Shown one piece after another: positions 22,720-30,337 of a stretch of DNA of 50,000 nucleotides. Each line of letters begins with the position of its first letter. Positions within the stretch are counted from its first letter, which is position 1. Source of the DNA: an uncultured Eubacteriales bacterium (GTDB lineage Bacteria > Bacillota > Clostridia > Oscillospirales > Oscillospiraceae); assembly GCA_900319465.1 (NCBI GenBank), contig ONOL01000024.1, positions 1-50,000 of the forward strand. Reading direction: 5' to 3'. The position numbers and the translations under genes were made by a program. Below the pieces are notes generated by a model. That model was not told the DNA's origin, searched no databases, and saw nothing but the letters and a program-made list of their open reading frames with translations.

Positions 22720-23450
22720 TGGATTTCCCGTTTGTGAAAGAGGCCATTTCCCAGCTCTTCTCCAAGCCCAGCTGCGCCATGTATCCGGCGGTGGAGAGCG
22801 TTGCCGCCCCCCGCTACCGCGGGCGCATCGCCTTCTACCCCGACAAGTGCATCAACTGCATGATGTGTGAGCGCGTCTGCTGCGGCGGCGCCATCACCCA
22901 CACGGTGGAGAAGACCGAAGAGGGCGACAAGGTCACCCGCAGCTTCAACCTCGGCTGCTGCACCTTCTGCGCCCACTGCATGGACTTCTGCACCCACGGC
23001 GCGATCGAGCTGACCCAGGATTACCACATGATCGCCACGAAGGAAGAGGACCTGATCGTCTCCGGCACCTTCCTCAAGAAGCCGCCGGTGAAGAAGGCCG
23101 TTCCGCCCAAGGCGCCCGCCGCCGCTCCCGCGGCTGCGGCTGCTCCCGCGGCGGCAAAGCCGGCCGCCCCCGCGGCTCCGGAAGGCAAAGCCGGGCCCGC
23201 TGCGGACGCGGCTGACGCGGCGAAGCCGAAGGCGGAGGCGGAGCAGAGCGCTCCTCCCCAGCCGAGGGACGACGGCAAGCCCGTGCAGGACCCCAGGACC
23301 TGCGTCTACTGCACGATCTGTGCCCGCAAGTGCCCCGCCGGGGCGCTGACGGTGGATCGCGCCGCCAAGACCTGGGTCCTTGACGAGGACGCCTGCGTCG
23401 GCTGCGGCACCTGCGCCGAGGTCTGCCCGAAAAAGGCCATCATCATGTAA
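22719..23450 (+). CDS. Electron-input ferredoxin subunit (MbhN/EchF-like) with fused C-terminal ferredoxin
   Basis: The 243-residue protein has two halves. The N-terminal ~120 residues match the NuoI/EchF-type subunit: CINCMMCERVC and CTFCAHCMDFC, two [4Fe-4S] sites. An Ala/Pro/Lys-rich linker, roughly residues 123-187, follows. The last ~55 residues are a second 2[4Fe-4S] ferredoxin: CVYCTICARKCP and CVGCGTCAEVCP. The usual subunit is 120-140 residues and lacks the second half. Four clusters would extend the wire that takes electrons from free ferredoxin. It is the last gene; a terminator begins 5 nt later. Confidence 0.9.
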   Translation: MDFPFVKEAISQLFSKPSCAMYPAVESVAAPRYRGRIAFYPDKCINCMMCERVCCGGAITHTVEKTEEGDKVTRSFNLGCCTFCAHCMDFCTHGAIELTQDYHMIATKEEDLIVSGTFLKKPPVKKAVPPKAPAAAPAAAAAPAAAKPAAPAAPEGKAGPAADAADAAKPKAEAEQSAPPQPRDDGKPVQDPRTCVYCTICARKCPAGALTVDRAAKTWVLDEDACVGCGTCAEVCPKKAIIM

Positions 23451-23454
23451 CGCA

Positions 23455-23487
23455 AAAGCTCCCTCCGGAATTCCCGGAGGGAGTTTT
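23455..23487 (+). terminator. Terminator of the hydrogenase operon
   Basis: CTCCCTCCGG (23459-23468) pairs with CCGGAGGGAG (23474-23483) around a 5-nt loop and is followed by TTTT. It starts 5 nt after the last hydrogenase stop codon. Confidence 0.85.
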
Positions 23488-23564
23488 CCGTGCCGGAATC
23501 CGTTTCGCGTCGCGCCGTCTGCCCGCAAGCTTTCAGCAAAGTTCCCCTTCCGGTAAAAATCAAA

Positions 23565-23675
23565 CGCGAGAGGGAATGCCCCATCCCCTCTCGCGCTCTC
23601 CCCATGCGTCTCCAAGCATGGCGCATCGGGTTTCTCTGCAGTCCGAGGCCCGGCGTTTTTAACGCCGGGCCTCGG
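23565..23675. other. Two further hairpins between convergent genes
   Basis: One pairs 23565-23574 with 23586-23595 (10 bp, 11-nt loop). The other pairs 23643-23657 with 23661-23675 (15 bp, perfect, TTT loop). They lie in the 330-bp gap between the hydrogenase operon and pfkA. Either could stop pfkA transcripts coming from the other side, but neither has a clear U-run. I see no gene in the rest of this gap. Confidence 0.5.
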
Positions 23676-23782
23676 AACGTTCACAACAAGCTTACGACTT
23701 CAAGTTTATAGCTTCCGTTCTGCTCTGTTTCTTTGGGATCCTGCTCCCTGGCCGCCGCCCTTCGTTTGTGCAGTTCCCGCGG

Positions 23783-24778
23783 TCACTGCGCGCGCATGGC
23801 GCTGCCGAGCTGCATGGCCTCCATGATTTTGTAGCGGTCCATCTGCAGGTGCTTTTTCATCTTCAGCGCCTCTTCGATGGGGATCTCCACGATGCCGCCC
23901 TCCTGCGTGCCGATGATGCAGTTGCTTCTGCCCTCGGCCAGGGCGGTGACGGCGTAGTAGCCCATACGGGTGGCGGTCTCACGGTCTCTGGCGTTGGGGG
24001 CGCCGCCGCGCTGGATGTGGCCCAGGACGGTCACGCGCGGCTCGATGCCGATGGCATCGCGGATCCGCCGGCCGTACTCCATCGCGCTGCCCGCGCCCTC
24101 GGCCACCACGATCATGAAGTGGGTGTTGCCCGCAAGGCGGGATTCCTGGATGCGCTCGACCACGTCCTTCTGGAAGTCGGTGTCGTGCTCCGGGACCAGC
24201 ACCGCGGTAGCGCCCACGGAGATGCCCACATACAGCGCGAGGAAGCCGGCGTTGCGGCCCATGACCTCGACCACGGAGCAGCGCTCATGGGACTGCATGG
24301 TGTCGCGCAGGCGGTCGATGCAGTCGATGGCGGTGTTGCAGGCGGTGTCGAAGCCGATGGTGTAATTCGTGCAGCCCACGTCGTTGTCGATCGTGGCGGG
24401 GATGCCGACCACGGGGATGCCCAGCCGGGACAGCTCCAGCGCGCCGCGGAAGGTCCCGTCGCCCCCGATGGCGACGATGGCGTCCAGCCCCAGCATCTTG
24501 CAGGTGGCGACCGCTCTCTTCCGTCCTTTCTCGCTCATGAAATCTTCGCTGCGGGCGGTGTAGAGGATGGTGCCGCCGCGGGCCAGGATATGGCCCACGC
24601 TCTCGCGGGTCAGGGTGACGAAGTCGCTGGTGATGAGGCCCTGCCAGCCTCTGCGGATGCCGATGCACTCCATGCCGTTGGCATGGGCCGTGCGGACCAC
24701 GGCGCGTACCGCGGCGTTCATGCCGGGCGCGTCGCCGCCGCTGGTCAGAACGCCGATGCGTTTGATTTTTGTCTCCAT
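23783..24778 (-). CDS. pfkA: ATP-dependent 6-phosphofructokinase
   Basis: Glycolytic enzyme of 331 residues phosphorylating fructose 6-phosphate. Seen: GVLTSGGDAPGMNAAVR (nucleotide binding), IGGDGTFRGA with Gly at the position that is Asp in PPi-dependent enzymes, the catalytic IPATIDNDV, VEVMGRNAGF, and LGHIQRGGAPNARDR. ATP use is inferred from the GGDGT motif. ATG 24778 has AAAGGAG about 8 nt upstream. It stands alone with its own promoter, convergent to the hydrogenase operon. Confidence 0.95.
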   Translation of the reverse strand: METKIKRIGVLTSGGDAPGMNAAVRAVVRTAHANGMECIGIRRGWQGLITSDFVTLTRESVGHILARGGTILYTARSEDFMSEKGRKRAVATCKMLGLDAIVAIGGDGTFRGALELSRLGIPVVGIPATIDNDVGCTNYTIGFDTACNTAIDCIDRLRDTMQSHERCSVVEVMGRNAGFLALYVGISVGATAVLVPEHDTDFQKDVVERIQESRLAGNTHFMIVVAEGAGSAMEYGRRIRDAIGIEPRVTVLGHIQRGGAPNARDRETATRMGYYAVTALAEGRSNCIIGTQEGGIVEIPIEEALKMKKHLQMDRYKIMEAMQLGSAMRAQ

Positions 24779-24824
24779 TTCTCTGGCTCCTTTATTTGGT
24801 ATTTCCGTTTTTTATCCTGCCGAT

Positions 24825-24853
24825 ATTATAACAAAAGCGCCGCTGCCTGGCAA
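24825..24853 (-). promoter_or_regulatory. Promoter of pfkA
   Basis: Minus strand TTGCCA (-35, 24848-24853), 17-bp spacer, perfect TATAAT (-10, 24825-24830), about 47 bp before the ATG. Confidence 0.75.
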
Positions 24854-25007
24854 TCCCGATCTGCTTGAACGAGGCGGTCGGTCTCCAGGCAGGGGATCTC
24901 GTCAAACAGTTTCTTCATCCGCGCCCCTTCGTTTTCCGTGCGGTCTTCCTGATTTCTTTATACCACAACTTTTCCCGTTGTTCAATCTTCAAGGGGAAAA
25001 AATAAGC

Positions 25008-25030
25008 CCGCATCGAACCCTTCGATGCGG
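25008..25030. repeat. CCGCATCGAA hairpin, copy 1
   Basis: CCGCATCGAA (25008-25017), loop CCC, TTCGATGCGG (25021-25030). The same palindrome recurs at 25171-25197 with loop CAC. Between 24860 and here I see no gene or clear signal. Confidence 0.65.
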
Positions 25031-25099
25031 CCGCGCTGCGATACGCAAGGGGAGAGTGCAGAGAGGGGACGGGGAGTCCCCTTTCTGCGTTCTATCTAT

Positions 25100-25172
25100 G
25101 CAAAAAGGGAACTGCTTTCGGAAGTTCCCTTTTTGCGGCTGAAGCTGTCGGCAAAAAGCCGACAGCTTCAGC
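25100..25172 (-). terminator. Two strong hairpins, likely terminators of the sugar operon
   Basis: 25100-25113 pairs perfectly with 25123-25136 (14 bp) and the stem itself contains an A5/T5 tract. 25138-25152 pairs perfectly with 25158-25172 (15 bp, loop AAAAA, read UUUUU on the minus strand). They lie 40-110 nt past the isomerase stop codon and most likely end that transcript. Confidence 0.6.
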
Positions 25173-25197
25173 CCGCATCGAACACTTCGATGCGGGC
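25171..25197. repeat. GCCCGCATCGAA hairpin, copy 2
   Basis: GCCCGCATCGAA (25171-25182), loop CAC, TTCGATGCGGGC (25186-25197): 12 perfect base pairs, 15 nt before the isomerase stop on the minus strand. It shares a 10-bp stem with copy 1. Confidence 0.65.
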
Positions 25198-25211
25198 TGG
25201 AAGCTTCCGGC

Positions 25212-26689
25212 TCAGGCCCAGGGATTCTCCGTCGGGTAGGGCAGGCTCTTCGGCCGGTTGTAGCCGATGTCGCCGACGCCGAAGAACTTGAAGACTTCGA
25301 AGAGCGCCTTGCCGTGATGGCCGAAGGCCACCGCGCCGTGGTGCGGGAAACGGTTCTGGATCAGCACGTGGCGGTAGAAGCGGCCCATCTCATGGATGGC
25401 GAACACGCCGATGCCGCCGAAGCTCGTGGTGGCCACGGGCAGCACCTCGCCCTCGGCGATGTAGGAGCGCAGCACGCCCTCGCTGTCGCACTGGAGGCGG
25501 AAGAAGGTGATCTCGCCCGGGGCGATGTCGCCCTCGAGCGTGCCGCGGGTGAAGTCGGGCTCGCCGCCGTTCTCCAGCAGGCGGTTCTGGATGAGTTGGA
25601 ACTTCACGGCGCGGTCGGCGCACATCTTGCAGCTTGGGGTGTTGCCGCAGTGGAAGCCCATGAAGGTGTCGGTCAGGCTGTAATCGAACTTGCCCCTGAT
25701 CTGCTCCTCCCACATCTTCGCGGGCACGGAGTTGAGTTGTTGATGTCGAGGATCGTGACCGCATCCTGCGTCACGCAGGCGCCGATATACTCGGAGAGGG
25801 CGCCGTAGATATCGACCTCGCAGCTCACGGGGATGCCGCGGGCGGCGAGACGGGAGTTGACGTAGCAGGGTTCAAAGCCGAACTGCGCGGGGAAGGCGGG
25901 CCAGCACTTGTCGGCAAAGGCCACGTACTTGCGCGCGCCCTTGTGTTCCTCGGCCCAGTCGAGCAGCGTCAGCTCGAACTGCGCCATGCGCTCCAGCAGC
26001 TCCGGATAGTAGCGCCCCTCGCCCATCTCGGCGGCCATGTCGGCGCAGACGGCGGGGATGCGGCTGTCGCCCTTGTGGGCCTTGTAGCTCACCAGCAGGT
26101 CGAGCTCGCTGTTTTCCTCGATCTCGACGCCCAGCTCATAGAGCCCCTTGATCGGCGCGTTGCAGGCGAAGAAGTCCTGCGGACGCGGGCCGAAGGTGAT
26201 GATCTTGAGGGCCCGCACGCCGATGATCGCGCGGGCGACGGGGATGAAATCCTTGATCATCCTGCCGAGCTCCCGGGCGGTGCCCACGGGGTACTCGGGG
26301 ATGTAGCCCTGCAGATGGCGCATGCCGAGGTTGTACGAGCAGTTGAGCATGCCGCAGTAGGCGTCGCCGCGGCCGTTGATGAGGTCGCCGTCGCCCTCGG
26401 CGGCCGCCACGAACATGCAGGGGCCTTCAAAGTGTTTGGCGATCAGGGTCTCGGGGGTCTCGGGGCCGAAGTTGCCGAGGAAGACGACCAGCGCGTTGCA
26501 GCCGGCCGCTTTCACGTCCTCGACGGCTCTGAGCATATCCTTTTCATTTTCCACCGTGACGGGGCACTCGTACAGGCCGCCGCGGCAGACCTCGACGATG
26601 GCCGCGCGGCGTTTTTCGGACAGGGCGACGGGGAAACAGTCGCGGGAAACGGCAACAATGCCGAGTTTGACTTCGGGAATGTTCTGCAT
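25212..26689 (-). pseudogene. L-fucose/L-arabinose-type sugar isomerase, frameshifted
   Basis: The family interconverts aldose and ketose sugars. The N-terminal frame (26689 down to about 25735) runs from KLGIVAVSRDCFP to TILDINN. The homology then continues in another frame with SVPAKMWEEQIRGKFDY, FMGFHCGNTPSCKMC and AVAFGHHGKALFEVFKFFGV. At 25729-25738 the plus strand reads GAGTTGAGTT, a tandem 5-bp duplication; removing one unit restores one frame of about 490 residues. As written, translation ends soon after the repeat with a foreign tail. The break could be a real mutation, a slippage switch or a sequencing error. It is last gene of an operon with DUF4867 and xylulokinase. AAAGGAG precedes the ATG. 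Confidence 0.8.
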
Positions 26690-26708
26690 GATCCGTAATC
26701 TCCTTTAC

Positions 26709-27344
26709 TTATATCAATTCCGCAATGTCGATGTTCTCACCGGACAGGCCGACGTGGGCGCCGTCGGCGGCTTCCCGGGATTCCGGGTGGGCCAGAAGCC
26801 ATTTGTTGCGCGCGCGCAGCCAGGCGTCCTCCTCGTTTTTCGCCGCAAAGACGGGCTTTTCGGTGTTGGTGCCCTTCGGCAGCACCACCGCCACCCGGAA
26901 GCCGCAGGCGGGATCGCAGTGGCAGGGGGCGTAGTGCAGCGTGGTCGCGTAGACCTCCACCGGCACGCCGGCGGGGACGCGGAAGGCCCTGACCTTCGCG
27001 GTGTCGAGCACGCCGTTTTCGATCTCGTCCTGCTTGGCAAGCAGCAGGATGAAGTCCTTCGCGCCGATGTTCACCTCGCTGTCCCGATGGTACTCGAGGC
27101 AGTTGAGCCTGGTATTGCGGCCCCAGCACATACCGAGCTGGATGGGCATGCCGCCGTAGGCGCCGTCCCGCAGCTCCCCGAAGATCCCGCAGGCCTCAAG
27201 GCTCCCGATGGCGGGCTCGTAGGCCGTGCCCTCCCCGGGCAGCGGGATGGCCTCCATGGCGGCGGTCAGCTCCGCCGTGTCGTAGCCCTCAAGCACCTTG
27301 CCGTAGGGCTTGAAGGCGGGATCGGTGACAGAAACGATCTTCAT
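26709..27344 (-). CDS. DUF4867 protein, cupin-like, in sugar operon
   Basis: A 211-residue cytoplasmic protein of a family known only as DUF4867. The middle looks like a cupin barrel: CLEYHRDSEVNIG supplies His, Asp and Glu at metal-site spacing, and VEVYATTLHYAPC matches a second cupin motif. It lies between a sugar isomerase and xylulokinase, so a role as sugar epimerase, isomerase or mutarotase is plausible but inferred. ATG 27344 is preferred over the in-frame GTG at 27350, since AGGAG lies 7 nt before the ATG but only 1 nt before the GTG. Confidence 0.75.
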   Translation of the reverse strand: MKIVSVTDPAFKPYGKVLEGYDTAELTAAMEAIPLPGEGTAYEPAIGSLEACGIFGELRDGAYGGMPIQLGMCWGRNTRLNCLEYHRDSEVNIGAKDFILLLAKQDEIENGVLDTAKVRAFRVPAGVPVEVYATTLHYAPCHCDPACGFRVAVVLPKGTNTEKPVFAAKNEEDAWLRARNKWLLAHPESREAADGAHVGLSGENIDIAELI

Positions 27345-27355
27345 ATCCACACTCC

Positions 27356-28834
27356 TTATAAAAGTTTCGGGAACAGCGCTTTCATGGCCGGATAGATGGC
27401 CCTGAACTTCCGGTACCGCTCCTCATAGCGGGCGGTGAGCTCCGGATCGGGCTCGGTGGCGGAGGCGAGCTCCACAAGCCTGTCCGCCGCATCCCGCACG
27501 CTCGCATATTCGCCGCAGCCCACCATCGCGAGCATCGCGCCGCCGTAGCCGGGACCCTGCTCGGTCTTGACCATGTCAAGAGGGATACCGAGCACGTTGG
27601 CAAAGATCGTGCGCCAGAGGGGCGATTTCGCACCGCCGCCGCAGAGCTTCGAGCGCGGGATGTCGATCCCGATCCCGCGCGCGACCTCGAAGGAGTCGCG
27701 GATCGCAAAGGCCACGCCCTCCAGCACCGCCTGCGTCAGGTCGGCGCGGGTCGTGTCCATGCTCATGCCGACAAAGCAGCCGCGGGCGTCCACGTCGTTG
27801 ATGGGGCTGCGCTCGCCCATCAGATAGGGCAGGAAGAAGACCCGGTTGCGCCCCAGCTTCTCCCGGGTGATGCCCGCTTGCTCGGCAGGATAGTCATCGG
27901 TGTGCAGGATCTCCTCGCAGAACCACTTGTTGCAGCTTGCGGCCGAGAGCATGCAGCCCATCAGGTGGTAGCCGCCGTCGGCGTGGGCAAAGGCGTGCAG
28001 CGCGTTGTTCGGGTCGACGCCGAAGCGGTCGGAGGAGATGAAGAGCGTGCCGGAGGTGCCGAGGGAGAGGTTGCAGCCGCCCTCGCCCACCACGCCGGTG
28101 CCGACGGCCGCGGCGGCGTTGTCACCCGCGCCGGCCACGACCTTCACGGAGGCGGGCAGGCCCAGCTGCGCGGCCGTCTCGGGCCTGAGCGTCCCGATCG
28201 GCTCGAAGCTCTCGAACAGGCGCGGCATCTGGCTCTCCCGAATGCCGCAAATCTCGAGCATCTCCTGCGACCAGCGCCTGTTCTTCACGTCCAGCAGCAG
28301 CATGCCGGAAGCGTCGGAGAAGTCGCAGCTGTGGACGCCGGTGAGGCGGTAGTTGACGTAGTCCTTGGGCAGCATGATCTTCTCGATGCGCGCGAAGTTC
28401 TCCGGCTCGTGCTTTTTCATCCACAGCAGCTTCGGCGCGGTGAAGCCCGCGAAGGCGATGTTCGCCGTGAGGGCCGAAAGCGTCTCCCGCCCGACGACCT
28501 CGTTGAGATACGCCACCTCCTCGCCGGTGCGCCCGTCGTTCCAGAGGATGGCGGGACGGATGACCTCGTCCTGCGCATCCAGCGCCACCAGCCCGTGCAT
28601 CTGCCCGCCGCAGCCGATCCCGGCCACAAGGGAGGCGTCCTCCCCGTCCAGCAGCTCCCGGAGCCCCTCCGTACAGGCGCGCCACCATTCGGCGGGGTCC
28701 TGCTCAGACCAGCCCGGCTGCGGGAAGGAGAGCGGGTATTCCTTCGTGACCTCGCGGCGGATCGTCCCCCTCCCGTCCACCAGCAGCAGCTTCGCCGCCG
28801 AGGTGCCGAGGTCGATCCCGATAAACAGTTTCAT
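27356..28834 (-). CDS. xylB: Xylulokinase (FGGY family)
   Basis: FGGY carbohydrate kinase of 492 residues. Seen: GIDLGTSAAKLLLVD (phosphate loop 1), GIGCGGQMHGLVALD, ILWNDGRTGEE with the conserved Asp, GAGDNAAAAVGTG, NLSLGTSGTLF, and LCGGGAKSPLW in the C-terminal ATPase half. These match XylB more closely than glycerol or rhamnulose kinases. It phosphorylates a ketopentose made by the isomerase encoded downstream. It is first gene of the operon, with a strong promoter overlapping a palindromic operator. ATG 28834 follows GGGGGGA. Confidence 0.88.
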   Translation of the reverse strand: MKLFIGIDLGTSAAKLLLVDGRGTIRREVTKEYPLSFPQPGWSEQDPAEWWRACTEGLRELLDGEDASLVAGIGCGGQMHGLVALDAQDEVIRPAILWNDGRTGEEVAYLNEVVGRETLSALTANIAFAGFTAPKLLWMKKHEPENFARIEKIMLPKDYVNYRLTGVHSCDFSDASGMLLLDVKNRRWSQEMLEICGIRESQMPRLFESFEPIGTLRPETAAQLGLPASVKVVAGAGDNAAAAVGTGVVGEGGCNLSLGTSGTLFISSDRFGVDPNNALHAFAHADGGYHLMGCMLSAASCNKWFCEEILHTDDYPAEQAGITREKLGRNRVFFLPYLMGERSPINDVDARGCFVGMSMDTTRADLTQAVLEGVAFAIRDSFEVARGIGIDIPRSKLCGGGAKSPLWRTIFANVLGIPLDMVKTEQGPGYGGAMLAMVGCGEYASVRDAADRLVELASATEPDPELTARYEERYRKFRAIYPAMKALFPKLL

Positions 28835-28862
28835 AGCGTTCCCCCCAACTGTCCGATTTTAC

Positions 28863-28885
28863 TTTTATAAAGTAATTTTATAAAA
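28863..28885. promoter_or_regulatory. Putative ROK repressor operator
   Basis: Two TTTATAAA palindromes (28864-28871 and 28877-28884), 13 bp apart, form a near-symmetrical 23-bp AT-rich site in GC-rich surroundings. It covers the -10 of the xylB promoter. ROK repressors of the XylR type bind such sites; the divergent ROK gene makes it the likely binder. Confidence 0.6.
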
Positions 28886-28903
28886 CTGTTTCTTCGCTGT
28901 CAA
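28875..28903 (-). promoter_or_regulatory. Promoter of the xylB operon
   Basis: Minus strand consensus TTGACA (28898-28903), 17-bp spacer, TAAAAT (28875-28880). The -10 lies inside the palindromic operator, so bound repressor would block it. Confidence 0.8.
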
Positions 28904-29047
28904 GCCCTTTTCCCCGCCTCCCGGTATTTTCGGTATTTTCCACAGAACACGGGGTAAAAAACTGGCAAAGCCGACGGAGCAAGGTGACTTTTGTTAACTG
29001 TTTTTTCGAAAGTAAGCTGAAAACACGAAAAATAACGCTCCGGACGG

Positions 29048-29075
29048 TTGACGGGGAAGGGATTCGTGTTATACT
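29048..29075 (+). promoter_or_regulatory. Promoter of the ROK regulator gene
   Basis: TTGACG (29048-29053), 16-bp spacer, TATACT (29070-29075), about 90 bp before the ATG. It is about 160 bp from the xylB operator, so autoregulation from that site is not obvious. Confidence 0.6.
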
Positions 29076-29163
29076 TTTTCTTGGAATTTACGAAAGTCAG
29101 GCAACCGTGCGGCCGGATGCTGCCCGGCACGCTTGCCCTGCCGGACGAAAGGAGGGCTTCTCC

Positions 29164-30270
29164 ATGCCCGGAAAGAATGATGCGCTCTCCGTGCGCAGCC
29201 GGATCTACCGCACGCTCTACGAGGCGAGCGGCTTCTGCACCCGGCAGACGCTCGCGAAGGCCTGCGGCGTCAGCATGCCCACGCTCTACCAGAATCTGGG
29301 CGAGCTGATGGACGGGGGGCTGGTCCGCTTCACCGGGGAGGGCCGCTCCACCGGCGGGCGCAAGGCCCAGGGGCTGGACATCGTGCCCGACGCGCGCGTC
29401 GCGCTGGGCGTCTCCGTCACCGAGAGCCACCTGCGCATCGCGGCGGCCGACCTGCGGCTGCGGGAGCTTGCGTACCGGAAGCTTCCCTTCACGCTCGGCC
29501 AGCAGGACCCGACGCTGCCCCGGATCGTGGAGGACTTCCTCGACGAAGCCGGGATCGCGCGCGACCGGCTGCTCGGCATAGGGATCGCCATCCCCGGCCT
29601 TCTCACGCCCGACCACCGGCGCATCGCCTTCTCGCCGACGCTCGGCCTGCGCGACGTCCCGCTCGAGGCGCTGACGGAGGGACTTGCCTGCCCCGTTTAC
29701 GTGGACAACGACGGTTCCGCCAGCGGGCACGCCGAGTGCTTCTCCCGGGGCGGGCGGAGGCACATGGCGTATCTCTCGCTGGAAAACGGCGTGGGCGGCG
29801 CGGTGCTCATGGCCGGGCAGCCCTACGGGGGCGACAACGCCTGCAGCGGCGAATTCGGGCATATCTGCGTCGAGCCGGGCGGCCTGCGCTGCCGCTGCGG
29901 GAAGCAGGGCTGTCTGGAGGCCTACTGCTCCGCCCGCCGCATCGAGGACAGCCTCGGGCTGGACGCCGAATCCTTTTTCCGCGCCGTGGAGCAGCACGAC
30001 CCCGCCTGCGAGAACCTGCTGTACGATATGCTCCGGCATCTCGCCACGGCCATCAACAGCATCCGCATGACCCTCGACTGCGACGTGGTGCTGGGGGGCT
30101 TCTTCTCGGAGTATCTGCAGCCCTACCTGCCCGTCCTGCGCCAGTACGTGCTGGCCGCCAACCCCTTTGCCGCCGATGCGGATTTCGTGCAGCTGAGCAA
30201 GCTGCGCCGCCATATCACGCCCCTCGGCGCCGCCCTGTATTTCATCCGGGCGTTCGTCGCCTCCGTTTAA
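29164..30270 (+). CDS. ROK family transcriptional regulator (XylR-like)
   Basis: A 368-residue repressor. Residues about 10-65 form a winged helix-turn-helix (LAKACGVSMPTLYQNLGELMDGGLV). The rest is a ROK sugar-sensing domain: GIGIAIPGLL, VYVDNDGSASGHAE, GEFGHICVEPGG and the zinc motif CRCGKQGCLEAYCS. The sugar-binding Asp-containing VDND segment is present. Divergent position from xylB indicates local control of the pentose operon, with release by the sugar. ATG 29164 is used because AAAGGAGG lies 9 nt upstream and the HTH starts there; upstream in-frame codons lie in the promoter. Confidence 0.88.
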   Translation: MPGKNDALSVRSRIYRTLYEASGFCTRQTLAKACGVSMPTLYQNLGELMDGGLVRFTGEGRSTGGRKAQGLDIVPDARVALGVSVTESHLRIAAADLRLRELAYRKLPFTLGQQDPTLPRIVEDFLDEAGIARDRLLGIGIAIPGLLTPDHRRIAFSPTLGLRDVPLEALTEGLACPVYVDNDGSASGHAECFSRGGRRHMAYLSLENGVGGAVLMAGQPYGGDNACSGEFGHICVEPGGLRCRCGKQGCLEAYCSARRIEDSLGLDAESFFRAVEQHDPACENLLYDMLRHLATAINSIRMTLDCDVVLGGFFSEYLQPYLPVLRQYVLAANPFAADADFVQLSKLRRHITPLGAALYFIRAFVASV

Positions 30271-30273
30271 GCA

Positions 30274-30302
30274 TGGACAGAAGCCCGTTCGTCTGGTATA
30301 CT
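30274..30302 (+). promoter_or_regulatory. Promoter of tldD-tldE
   Basis: TGGACA (30274-30279), 17-bp spacer, TATACT (30297-30302) preceded by TGG, an extended -10. The ATG of tldD is 36 bp downstream. Confidence 0.65.
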
Positions 30303-30337
30303 CGGATAAAATTCTTTCATGAAGAAAGGAAAGCGGA

